Assembly (NCBI GenBank): GCA_016720805.1
Contig: JADKJZ010000014.1
Location: 682,001 to 746,000 of the forward strand
From: Gemmatimonadota bacterium
GTDB taxonomy: Bacteria; Gemmatimonadota; Gemmatimonadetes; Gemmatimonadales; GWC2-71-9
DNA length: 64,000 bases
Direction: 5' to 3'
Notes under the pieces: generated by a model
What the model was told of the DNA's origin: nothing
The model's database searches: none
The model's input: only the letters and a program-made list of their open reading frames with translations
Translations under genes and position numbers: made by a program
In this document: positions 42,982 to 50,472 of the stretch, one piece after another
Layout: each line of letters begins with the position of its first letter
Position numbering within the stretch: position 1 is the stretch's first letter

Positions 42982-43871
42982 TGTACGACGTGTTGCAGGA
43001 GGCGGTCGAGGCCGCTGAGGCCCAGGGGATTTCGCTCGGCGAACTCGCCCTCCGCACCGAAGCGGACACCGGAATGCGGACCCGCGAGGAAGTCGAGGCC
43101 GGGCTGCGTCGGGCCCTGCATGTCATGCAGCATGCCGTGGAACGCGGCCTGGTCGGCGACCTCCATTCGGTCAGTGGACTCGTCGGCGGCGATGCCCACC
43201 GCCTCGCCAACGCGCGTGGTCCGCTCGCCAACACGATCTTCACCGATGCCCTCGCCGCGGCGCTCGCGGTCCAGGAAGTCAACGCCGCGATGGGCGTCAT
43301 CGTGGCCGCGCCGACCGCCGGCGGGGCGGGGGTGCTGCCGGGGACGCTGCTGGGGATTGCGCGCCGCCATCCGGTCTCGGAGGAGGCGATGGTGCGTGCC
43401 CTCGCCACGGCCGGGCTGATCGGCGCGGTGGTTGCCGTGCGGGCGTCGCTCAGCGGTGCCGAAGGCGGCTGCCAGGCCGAGACGGGTGCCGCCGCCGGGA
43501 TGGCCGCAGGCGCCGGCGTCGAGCTGCTTGGCGGCACCCCCAGGCAGGCGATGCACGCCGTCGCCCTCACGATGCAGGGGACCCTCGGCCTGGTCTGCGA
43601 TCCGCTCGGGGGGCTGGTCGAGGTCCCGTGCGTCTACCGGAACGCCACCGGGGCAGCGATGGCACTGGCCGGGATCGAAATGGCCCTCGCCGGCGTCGAG
43701 TTCCCGATCCCGGTGGATGAGGTCATCGACACCATGGGACAGATCGGCCGTGAAATGGACGTGCGGTACCGTGAAACGGCTGGCGGGGGGCTGGCGGCGA
43801 CCCCGACGGGGCGACGCCTGGCCAAGGCGCGGCTGGTTCAGCTCAAGCCGAAGAAAGGCTCGACCAGCTGA
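42981..43871 (+). CDS. sdaAA: L-serine dehydratase, alpha subunit
   Basis: A 296-residue alpha subunit carrying the 4Fe-4S cluster. The Cys ligands are in GGCQAETGAAAG, LVCDPLGGLV and VPCVYRNATGA. Segments PTAGGAGVLPG and GMAAGAGVELLGG are typical. With the beta subunit it forms the type II (Bacillus/Clostridium-like) enzyme. A hairpin with a TTCCCTTT tail follows. Confidence 0.94.
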   Translation: MYDVLQEAVEAAEAQGISLGELALRTEADTGMRTREEVEAGLRRALHVMQHAVERGLVGDLHSVSGLVGGDAHRLANARGPLANTIFTDALAAALAVQEVNAAMGVIVAAPTAGGAGVLPGTLLGIARRHPVSEEAMVRALATAGLIGAVVAVRASLSGAEGGCQAETGAAAGMAAGAGVELLGGTPRQAMHAVALTMQGTLGLVCDPLGGLVEVPCVYRNATGAAMALAGIEMALAGVEFPIPVDEVIDTMGQIGREMDVRYRETAGGGLAATPTGRRLAKARLVQLKPKKGSTS

Positions 43872-43906
43872 CCGGGGTGGCTGTTTCCGGCTGAAACATT
43901 CCCGCG

Positions 43907-43937
43907 CGCCCCCCCGTACAAGGGGGCGTTCCCTTTC
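43907..43937 (+). terminator. Terminator after serine dehydratase genes
   Basis: CGCCCCC (43907-43913) pairs with GGGGGCG (43922-43928) across an eight-base loop, followed by TTCCCTTT. It separates the dehydratase genes from the small membrane-protein operon that begins at 43941. Confidence 0.5.
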
Positions 43938-43940
43938 TCG

Positions 43941-44213
43941 ATGAGGCCGTCCGTGGAAGACATCATTGCGATCCTCTGCATCTTCGGCGGCGGTACCATG
44001 ATCGTGCTCTCCTTTTCACCGGTCGGGAAAGCCTTCGCGGACCGGCTCCGCCATGGCGCCCAGCCGCTCCCCGCCCTCGAGCCGGACCCCGCCGTCTACG
44101 ATGAGCTGGACCGGCTCCGGCTCGAAGTGAACGAGCTGCACGAGCGGGTGGAATTCACCGAGCGGCTGCTTGCCAAGGGCGACCGCCCCGACGCAGCGAG
44201 CGGAGGTCAGTGA
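43941..44213 (+). CDS. PspB-like small membrane/coiled-coil protein, paralog 1
   Basis: 90 residues: one N-terminal helix (IIAILCIFGGGTMIVLSF), then SPVGKAFADRLRHG, and a C-terminal coiled coil ending HERVEFTERLLAKG. The topology (membrane helix, then coiled coil) is that of PspB. The EFTERLLA ending recurs in the four following genes. The alternative GTG at 43953 would shorten the cytoplasmic start. First gene of the probable membrane-stress operon. Confidence 0.75.
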   Translation: MRPSVEDIIAILCIFGGGTMIVLSFSPVGKAFADRLRHGAQPLPALEPDPAVYDELDRLRLEVNELHERVEFTERLLAKGDRPDAASGGQ

Positions 44214-44569
44214 TGTTCATGCCCCAAATTCCGACTCCGCCCACGCCGCCGCCCTTTCCTGATGGCCAGGTCATCATCGCCGGGGGCGGTCCGCCCGACT
44301 GGATCGCTCCGGTGGCCGTCCTGACGTTGCTGATCATTGTTGGCGGCATCGTCTTCTATCCGCTGGTCCGTGCCTGGGCTCGGCGCATTGAACAGCGCGG
44401 GCAGGATCCGATGCTGCTCGACGAAGTGCAGACGTTGCGCGATCGCATCGTGGACCTGGAGCAGTCGGTGGCGCGGATGCACGAGATCGAGGACCGGATG
44501 GACTTTGCGGAACGGATGCTGACACAGCGCGGTGAGCAGGCGCGGCTCCCCGAGCAGGGGGGCCGTTAG
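44213..44569 (+). CDS. PspB-like small membrane/coiled-coil protein, paralog 2
   Basis: 118 residues with a Pro-rich start (PQIPTPPTPPPFP), a helix (PVAVLTLLIIVGGIVFYPL), basic VRAWARRIEQ, and a coiled coil through RIVDLEQSVARMHEIEDRM to DFAERMLTQRG. GGAGG six bases before the ATG fixes the start and it overlaps paralog 1 by one base. It differs from the others by the extended Pro-rich N-terminus. Confidence 0.75.
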   Translation: MFMPQIPTPPTPPPFPDGQVIIAGGGPPDWIAPVAVLTLLIIVGGIVFYPLVRAWARRIEQRGQDPMLLDEVQTLRDRIVDLEQSVARMHEIEDRMDFAERMLTQRGEQARLPEQGGR

Positions 44570-44869
44570 ATGGGCGATGGCATCGGCGCCTTCTCCTTCT
44601 GGCTGGCCATGGGTGGGATCGGCTGCACCGCCATGTGGGCGATCTCGCCGGTGCTGAAGGCCTGGGCCGATCGGATCGGCGGTGGCAATACTGAGCGGAT
44701 CGCCGAACTCGAGGCGCGGATCGTCCATCTCGAGGAACGCGGACTCTCCAGCGGCGAAGTCGAGGCCGCCTACGGCCGGCTCGCCGAGATGGAGGAGCGG
44801 GTGGAATTCACCGAGCGGATGCTCGCGCAGCAGGCGGAGCAGCCGCGGATCGCAAGGGGCTCGGAATGA
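44570..44869 (+). CDS. PspB-like small membrane/coiled-coil protein, paralog 3
   Basis: 99 residues: helix FWLAMGGIGCTAMWAISPV, basic LKAWADRIGG, coiled coil IAELEARIVHLEERGLSS and the ending MEERVEFTERMLAQQ. The ATG follows the stop of paralog 2 directly. Residues ERGLSSGEVEAAYGRLAEMEE closely match paralog 4, so these two are the most recent pair. Confidence 0.75.
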   Translation: MGDGIGAFSFWLAMGGIGCTAMWAISPVLKAWADRIGGGNTERIAELEARIVHLEERGLSSGEVEAAYGRLAEMEERVEFTERMLAQQAEQPRIARGSE

Positions 44870-45264
44870 ATCGGTTCTCGCGGCTGATGGCGATGGGGCT
44901 GGTGCTCTTTCTTGCCCTGGGCAGCATGCTGTACATGGCCTACCTGATTGATGAGGCCGCCCGGAAGGGATTCGAGTTCCTCATTGTGGGGCTGTTCGGC
45001 CTCGTCGGGATGGGCTTCCTCCTCTTCACGGGGCCGGTCGGGAAGGCCATCGCCGCCATGCTCGAGGGAAGCGGCGTCGATGGACTGTCCGCATCGCGGA
45101 TGGCGGAGCTGGAATCCCGGTTGGCTGAACTCGAGCATCGCGGTCTGACCAGTGGTGAGGTCGAGCAGGCGTACGCGCGGATCGCCGAGGTCGAGGAGCG
45201 GCTGGAGTTCACCGAGCGCTTGCTGGCGCAGCCCCGGATCGGAGAGGCGCGGCATGGCGCGTGA
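44866..45264 (+). CDS. PspB-like small membrane/coiled-coil protein, paralog 4
   Basis: 132 residues with two hydrophobic helices (LMAMGLVLFLALGSMLYMAY and FLIVGLFGLVGMGFLLFTG) instead of one, then GPVGKAIAAMLEGS and the coiled coil MAELESRLAELEHRGLTSGE to EERLEFTERLLAQP. It overlaps paralog 3 (ATGA) and paralog 5. Confidence 0.75.
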   Translation: MNRFSRLMAMGLVLFLALGSMLYMAYLIDEAARKGFEFLIVGLFGLVGMGFLLFTGPVGKAIAAMLEGSGVDGLSASRMAELESRLAELEHRGLTSGEVEQAYARIAEVEERLEFTERLLAQPRIGEARHGA

Positions 45265-45607
45265 CCCGCGGCCGCGGGGCGGGGGCAGTGGCGGGTGGAT
45301 TGCGCTCGCCGTGTTGGCGGTCTTCGGCGGCTTGATGAAGGCCACCATGGTGCTCGGCCCGGTGTCGGTGCCGATCTGGTTCGCCGTGGTCGGGGGAGGA
45401 GCCTTCGTGCTCCGTGGCCCGCTCGGCAAGGCGCTGGCGGCGCGAATCTCCGGCGAACTGCCGGAGGCCACCGGCCCGGCGGAATTGCCCGACGAGCTGT
45501 ATGCCGAACTGGATGAACTCCGGACTCGCGTGGCCGAGCTGGAGGAGCGGCAGGACTTCTCGGAGCGACTGTTGGCCCGCCGCGAGGAACCGCCGGCGGC
45601 GAGGTGA
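45254..45607 (+). CDS. PspB-like small membrane/coiled-coil protein, paralog 5
   Basis: 117 residues: basic Arg/Gly-rich start, two hydrophobic stretches (IALAVLAVFGGLM, IWFAVVGGGAFVL), RGPLGKALAARISG and a coiled coil ELYAELDELRTRVAELEERQ ending DFSERLLARR. It overlaps paralog 4 by 11 bases. Last of the five before an 86-base gap. Confidence 0.75.
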   Translation: MARDPRPRGGGSGGWIALAVLAVFGGLMKATMVLGPVSVPIWFAVVGGGAFVLRGPLGKALAARISGELPEATGPAELPDELYAELDELRTRVAELEERQDFSERLLARREEPPAAR

Positions 45608-45693
45608 GGTGGCGGCGGGGTGCTTGGCGGGTCTTTTGGGCCCGCACTACGTTTCAGACGTCGCCTGGCGTGTCCGGGCTGGAGGAGTCGCCG

Positions 45694-46080
45694 ATGACCA
45701 ATCGTGATGATGTGCAGGCCTATCTCGATCGACTCGACTTGCCGGTCGAGTCGGTCGCCGAGGATATGTGGCTGGTCCGCACGGCCGAGGATGCCGAGCT
45801 GATCGTCCACTACGCGCCGCCGGTGCTCGTGTTGCGCGTCCGCGTGATGCAGTTGCCGAGCGACTCGGTCCGGGCCGGCGAGCTCTGCCGTCGCCTGCTC
45901 GAGTTCAACGCGCGGGAGCTGGTGCATGGCTCGTATGGCGTCGAGGGCGATCACGTCGTCCTGACCGACGCCTTGTTGCTGTCCGATCTCGACTTCAGCG
46001 AGTTCGAGGCGAGCGTCGATTCGCTCGCGCTTGCCCTCGCGTCGCATGTGGGCGCCCTCGCGGCGTTCGGGGAGAGGTAA
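45694..46080 (+). CDS. YbjN-like (Tir-chaperone fold) protein
   Basis: 128 residues resembling YbjN proteins: VQAYLDRLDLPVESVAEDMW, a strand pair AELIVHYAPPVLVLRVRVMQ, LCRRLLEFNARELVHGSYGV and an acidic C-terminal helix. The fold is that of type III secretion chaperones; YbjN-type proteins often neighbour PspA genes. GGAGGAG upstream supports the ATG at 45694. Probably a chaperone or regulator for the Psp-like proteins. Confidence 0.7.
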   Translation: MTNRDDVQAYLDRLDLPVESVAEDMWLVRTAEDAELIVHYAPPVLVLRVRVMQLPSDSVRAGELCRRLLEFNARELVHGSYGVEGDHVVLTDALLLSDLDFSEFEASVDSLALALASHVGALAAFGER

Positions 46081-46085
46081 TCGCC

Positions 46086-46835
46086 ATGGGGATCTTCGAC
46101 CGTTTCGCCACGATGCTCCGCTCCAACCTCAACGACCTCATCTCCCGGGCCGAAAATCCCGAGAAGATGCTGAATCAGTTGATCGTGGACATGCGCAGCC
46201 AGCTCGACAAGGCGCGTCAGCAGGTGGCCCAGGCGATCGCCGACGAGAAGAAGCTTGAAGCCGATTCGATCGCGATGAAGAAGCAGGCCGAGGACTGGGA
46301 GCGTCGCGCGATGCTCGCCGTGCAGGAAGGCCGCGACGACCTCGCCAAGCAGGCCCTGATGCGCTACAACGAGGCGCTGCAGGGCGCCCAGCAGCTGCAC
46401 GAGACCTGGGCCAAGAGCAAGCAGGAGACCGATTCGCTCAAGGGCTCGCTCCGGCAGCTGAACGAGAAGATCGAGGAAGCCAAGCGAAAGAAGAACATCC
46501 TGGTCGCCCGCGCCCGGCGCGCCGAGGCACAGCAGCGCATCCAGGACACCCTCTCCGGCATGGGCGACAAGAGTGCCTTCGAGTCGTTCGAGCGGATGCA
46601 GGAGAAGATCGAGAACAACGAGCGCAAGGCGCTCGCCGCCGCGGAGCTCCAGGAGGAGTTCACCGGCGACAAGCTGGCCAAGGAATTCGAGCAGCTCGAG
46701 TATCACGGCTCGTCCGACCAGCAGCTGCTTGAACTGAAGGCCAAGATGGGGATGCTCTCGGCCCCGAAGGCCGAGGCACCGAAGCAGCTCGGTCAGGGTG
46801 GCGAGACCATCATCACGGAGTCCAGCGGATCGTGA
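46086..46835 (+). CDS. pspA: PspA/IM30 (ESCRT-III-like) protein
   Basis: A 249-residue PspA/IM30 homolog that coats damaged inner membrane. It starts MGIFDRFATMLRSNLNDLISRAENPEKML, with the amphipathic first helix typical of the family, and continues as long charged helices (RQQVAQAIADEKKLEADSIA, KRKKNILVARARRAEAQQRI, LQEEFTGDKLAKEFEQLEY). The Lys/Ala/Pro-rich tail is longer than in E. coli PspA. No PspF-type regulator is seen in the window. Confidence 0.93.
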   Translation: MGIFDRFATMLRSNLNDLISRAENPEKMLNQLIVDMRSQLDKARQQVAQAIADEKKLEADSIAMKKQAEDWERRAMLAVQEGRDDLAKQALMRYNEALQGAQQLHETWAKSKQETDSLKGSLRQLNEKIEEAKRKKNILVARARRAEAQQRIQDTLSGMGDKSAFESFERMQEKIENNERKALAAAELQEEFTGDKLAKEFEQLEYHGSSDQQLLELKAKMGMLSAPKAEAPKQLGQGGETIITESSGS

Positions 46836-47881
46836 CCCCACTGCGCCACCTGATCCTGGCTGATGGTGATTTCGGGCCGCTGACGTCGAAGACGGCGAAC
46901 TCCATCATCCGCTTCCAGCCCGACCGGGTAGTCGCGGTGCTCGACCGGAAGCACGCGGGGAAGACGTCGCAGGACATCCTCGGTGCGGGTGGCGACATCC
47001 CGGTGATCGCCACCATGCACGAAGGACTCGCCCTCGGCGCGAACTCGGTCCTGATCGGGATCGCGCCGGTGGGTGGCCGCCTCCCGGAAGAGTGGCGCGC
47101 GTGGCTGCGCGAGGCGCTCGAAGGCGGCTGCAATATTGTCAGCGGGCTCCACACCTTCCTCGGCGACGACCCGCTCCTCGCCGAGGCGGCTCGTACCCAC
47201 GGTCGCCGGATCGAGGATCTCCGTCGCCCACCCGCCGACCTCCCCGTGGCGTCAGGTCGCGCCAAGGCGACCCAGGCGGTCCGGATCCTCACCGTCGGGA
47301 CCGACTGCAACGTCGGCAAGATGACGGCACAACTGCGCCTGGTGGACGGCCTCAAGGCCCAGGGGCTCCGGACCAACTTCGTGGCCACCGGGCAGACCGG
47401 GATCATGATCGAGGGGTGGGGGATCGCCGTCGACGCGGTGGTCGCCGACTTCATCGCCGGCGCGGCGGAACGGATCACGCTGCAGGGGGCGGAGGGAGCC
47501 GACATCGTCCTCGTGGAGGGGCAGGGGAGCATCAACCACCCCGGTTACTCCGGAGTGACCCTCGGACTGCTCCACGGCAGTTGCCCAGACGCGATGATCC
47601 TCTGCCACCAGGCCAGCCGGAAGTTCATCGGCGACTACCGGCCCCAGGCGTGGCTGGCCATCCCCCCGCTGAGCGAGTACGTCCGGCTCTACGAGACGAT
47701 GGCGAGCACGGTGCACCCCTCGCGGGTCATCGGGATCGCCCTGAACACCTACGACCTCGACGACGACGCGGCACGTCGCGCCTGCGTGGAGGCGGCGCGC
47801 GAGACGGGGCTTCCCTGCACCGATCCGGTGCGGTTTGACGCCACCCCGTTGGTCGCTGCCATTGCCGGAGTGCGACGATAG
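46832..47881 (+). CDS. dgcN: DgcN-like (DUF1611) protein
   Basis: A 349-residue DUF1611 protein. The P-loop-like segment TVGTDCNVGKMTAQL near residue 155 and VLVEGQGSINHPGYSG near 230 are the family motifs; some members acetylate D-glutamate together with an epimerase (DgcA), which is not present here. The GTG at 46832 overlaps the pspA stop, so it is translated with PspA, an unusual partner. The link to membrane stress is unexplained. Confidence 0.8.
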   Translation: MTPLRHLILADGDFGPLTSKTANSIIRFQPDRVVAVLDRKHAGKTSQDILGAGGDIPVIATMHEGLALGANSVLIGIAPVGGRLPEEWRAWLREALEGGCNIVSGLHTFLGDDPLLAEAARTHGRRIEDLRRPPADLPVASGRAKATQAVRILTVGTDCNVGKMTAQLRLVDGLKAQGLRTNFVATGQTGIMIEGWGIAVDAVVADFIAGAAERITLQGAEGADIVLVEGQGSINHPGYSGVTLGLLHGSCPDAMILCHQASRKFIGDYRPQAWLAIPPLSEYVRLYETMASTVHPSRVIGIALNTYDLDDDAARRACVEAARETGLPCTDPVRFDATPLVAAIAGVRR

Positions 47882-47922
47882 CCGATCGGCTGTGTCAGGT
47901 AACTGCCGATCAGCTGCGACAG
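47881..47922. repeat. Imperfect direct repeat, possible operator
   Basis: GCCGATCGGCTGTGTCAG (47881-47898) and GCCGATCAGCTGCGACAG (47905-47922) match at 15 of 18 bases, 24 bases apart start to start, with a GCCGATCGGC palindrome in the first. It lies between dgcN and the PEP-CTERM promoter region, so it may be a regulator-binding site. Confidence 0.35.
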
Positions 47923-48025
47923 TTTGTGTTGCGCGTTCGCCACATCGCTCCGCCGGGCTAGTTCCAATGGTTTGCTAAGTTGTTGTCTGTAAATGACTTA
48001 AATGTGTGCCACCGGGTCATTTCTA

Positions 48026-48042
48026 CTGGCATGGAAGGTGCT
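48026..48042 (+). promoter_or_regulatory. Sigma-54-like promoter of the PEP-CTERM gene
   Basis: CTGGCATGGAAGGTGCT has GG at -24 and GC at -12 with exactly ten bases between them, and fits CTGGCAYG-N4-NTGCT with two mismatches to consensus. Transcription would start about 11 bases downstream, about 28 bases before the ATG at 48081. PEP-CTERM genes are often under sigma-54 control through PrsK/PrsR. Confidence 0.6.
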
Positions 48043-48080
48043 CCTAGGCTGGGCAACCCACACCGGAGTTCTGTTTGAAG

Positions 48081-48846
48081 ATGAAGAACCTTGTTTTCGC
48101 TCTCTCGGCTGCTGCGCTCGTCAGCGCGGCGCCATTGCAGGCCCAGGCGTTCTCGGGCTTCACGGCCAACAACGACGGCGTCGAATTCTGGGACAACCTC
48201 TCGGACGACGGCCTCGCCCTGAACCCGAACAACTGCAACTCGGGCTTTGTCGTCACCGGCGTTGCCCCGACCAGCTGCATCAACCAGCGCCCGAACACCT
48301 GGCTCCCGTACACCGGGACCCCGGCCAACGAGTACTGGAACCTCAGCGGCAACTGGGCGCCGATCGTCTTCTCGGGGGGCCGGCACGTACACCCTCGAGT
48401 ACCTCGGCGGCACCACGAGCGCGGGCTGCACGGCGCCGTGCGTCGGCGGCGACATCGCCGGTGCCAATCTCGATTGGGGCATCTTCGCGACCAACGATCG
48501 CTCCACGCTGTATAACTTCAACACCACGTACCCGCTGCCCGCGACGCTGACCGCCGGCGTGTCCTGGGGCCTCTGGGTGAACCTGCTCGGCGGTGGCACG
48601 GCGTTCTCCGACACCGATCAGCAGTTCGCGCTCTTCGGCTTCGGTCGCCTCGACCCGACGACCTACATCGCGGGCATCGAAGACAACGGCGCCGGCGACT
48701 GGGACTACCAGGACATGATGTTCCGCATCACGGCTGAGGACGGCGGGACGCCGCAGGAAGTCGTGCCGGAGCCGGCCACGATGACGCTGCTTGCGACGGG
48801 CCTGGCCGGTATGGCCGCCGCCAAGCGCCGCCGCAACCGCAAGTAA
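48081..48846 (+). CDS. PEP-CTERM protein, apparent frameshift
   Basis: A secreted protein (about 254 residues) with a signal peptide (KNLVFALSAAALVSAAPLQAQA) and a C-terminal PEP-CTERM sorting tail: VVPEPATMTLLATGLAGMAA followed by KRRRNRK. Such tails are recognised by exosortase. The middle is Asn/Gly/Thr-rich (GFVVTGVAP, LEYLGGTTSAGC, YIAGIEDNGAGDWDYQDMMF) and may be a choice-of-anchor-type domain. Frame 0 is left at the G6 run (48374-48379): removing one G joins it to the frame that ends in the tail. A 16-bp terminator follows. Confidence 0.85.
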
Positions 48847-48875
48847 CTCCGCACCGTTCTCTGGTAGTGGGTGTC

Positions 48876-48917
48876 GCAGCGGGTCCGGAATCTTGATTCC
48901 GGACCCGCTGCTTCGTT
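48876..48917 (+). terminator. Terminator after the PEP-CTERM gene
   Basis: A perfect 16-bp stem (48876-48891 with 48896-48911), CTTG loop, then TTCGTT. One of the two clearest intrinsic terminators in the window, with the same TTCGTT tail as the pheA attenuator. Confidence 0.85.
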
Positions 48918-49044
48918 CGGCCCCCCCAACCGACTGGCGCCCGGCCCCCGGACGCCGTACTCTCCCTGAGCGCCTCGCGCGCCAACCACCATCCCTACAA
49001 TCGCTGCTCCGCCCGCCGTCACCCCACCCGTCTGGAGTGTTGCC

Positions 49045-50439
49045 ATGCGCCGCTTCGTCTGGTCCAGTCCGCTGCTCGCAGTCGCCCTTGCCGTCACACC
49101 GCTTGCAGCCCAGGGAGGCGCTGGCGCGCCACCCACCGGACCGATCACCGCCATCCGCGCCGGTCGCCTGATCGACCCGGAGAACGGCAGCATCACCCGG
49201 AACGCGGTGATCCTGGTGCAGGGCGGACGCTTCACGGCCGTCGGCACCGACGTCGCCGTGCCGAGTGGCGCCAAGGTGATCGACCTGTCGAAGCTCACCG
49301 TGATGCCAGGGTTGGTGGATGCCCACAACCACCTCGCGCTGACCTACAAGGAAGACCCCGAGCGGAACGACTACTACATCACCTACATCAAGGAGTCCTC
49401 CGAGTTGCGGGCGATCCAGGCGGCGTCCAACGGGCTCCAGATGCTGAGCGGAGGCTTCACCATCGTGCGCGACCTCGGCAACAACGCCAACTACGCCGAC
49501 GTCGCGCTCCGCCAGGCGATCGAGGCGGGGTGGCTGCCGGGGCCGACGATGGTGACCTCGGGGTTGATCATCGGGGGCATGGGCGGACAATTCTCGCCAA
49601 CGCCGACGATGGCGCTCGACCACAACATTGTCTATCCCGAGTACCTCGAGGCCGACACCCACGACGAGATCATCAAGGCGGTGCGCCAGAACGCCCTCTT
49701 CGGCGCGCGGGTCATCAAGATCTGCGTCGACTGCAAGCGCTGGGGCTACAGCACCGAGGAGATTCAGCTCTTCATCAGCGAGGCCGCCAAGGCCGGGTTG
49801 AAGGTGGCGGGGCACGTGCAGACGGCAGCCGGTGCGCAGCGCGCCATCGACGCCGGCATCTGGTCGATCGAACACGCCTCCGCGCTCAATGACACGCTGC
49901 ACAAGAAGATGGCTGCCAAGGGGATCTGGCGCGTCGGAACCGAAACCCCCATCACGCTCGTCGGGCACACCAGCGCCGCGGCCTATCAGCGCACGGTGGC
50001 CGGGCTGAAGAACGCCTATGAGAACAAGGTGCTGCTCACCTATTCGACCGACGCTGACTATTACGTGCCTGGGAAGACCCGCGGCGAGGTGGCCATCGAG
50101 TTCATCAAGACCTGGCAGGATGCCGGCGTGCCGAACGCCGAGGTCCTCAAGGCGCTGACCATCAACGGGTACAAGGTCAGTGAATTGGAGACGCGCCGGG
50201 GGCCGATCAAGCCGGGGATGGCCGCTGACCTGATCGCGTTGTCGGAGAATCCGCTCGAGTCACTCGACGCGCTGCGCGACGTGCAGTTCGTCCTGAAGGA
50301 TGGGCTCGTGTACAAGCAGGGCGGAGTGATTCTGGTGGGTGAGTTCCTGCATGGCGGGCCCCAGAACGGCCGTCGCGCCGCAACGCCTCCGCCGGCCGCA
50401 CCCGCCGCGCCAGCGCCGCGCCGGACGGGCGGTCTCTAG
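49045..50439 (+). CDS. Secreted amidohydrolase (imidazolonepropionase/prolidase-like)
   Basis: 464 residues with a signal peptide (RRFVWSSPLLAVALAVTPLAAQ). Metal-dependent hydrolase motifs: GLVDAHNHLAL (His-x-His), ARVIKICVDC (Lys position), AGHVQTAAG (His), WSIEHAS (His), TYSTDADYY (Asp). The N-terminal GRLIDPENGSITRNAVILVQGGRFTAVG and C-terminal KPGMAADLIALSENPLE strands are the usual composite domain. The C-terminus is Pro/Ala-rich. Substrates in the family include dipeptides and cyclic amides; none can be chosen here. Confidence 0.9.
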   Translation: MRRFVWSSPLLAVALAVTPLAAQGGAGAPPTGPITAIRAGRLIDPENGSITRNAVILVQGGRFTAVGTDVAVPSGAKVIDLSKLTVMPGLVDAHNHLALTYKEDPERNDYYITYIKESSELRAIQAASNGLQMLSGGFTIVRDLGNNANYADVALRQAIEAGWLPGPTMVTSGLIIGGMGGQFSPTPTMALDHNIVYPEYLEADTHDEIIKAVRQNALFGARVIKICVDCKRWGYSTEEIQLFISEAAKAGLKVAGHVQTAAGAQRAIDAGIWSIEHASALNDTLHKKMAAKGIWRVGTETPITLVGHTSAAAYQRTVAGLKNAYENKVLLTYSTDADYYVPGKTRGEVAIEFIKTWQDAGVPNAEVLKALTINGYKVSELETRRGPIKPGMAADLIALSENPLESLDALRDVQFVLKDGLVYKQGGVILVGEFLHGGPQNGRRAATPPPAAPAAPAPRRTGGL

Positions 50440-50472
50440 CGCGCCGTCGACACGCCGCTCGCCGACCGGCGC

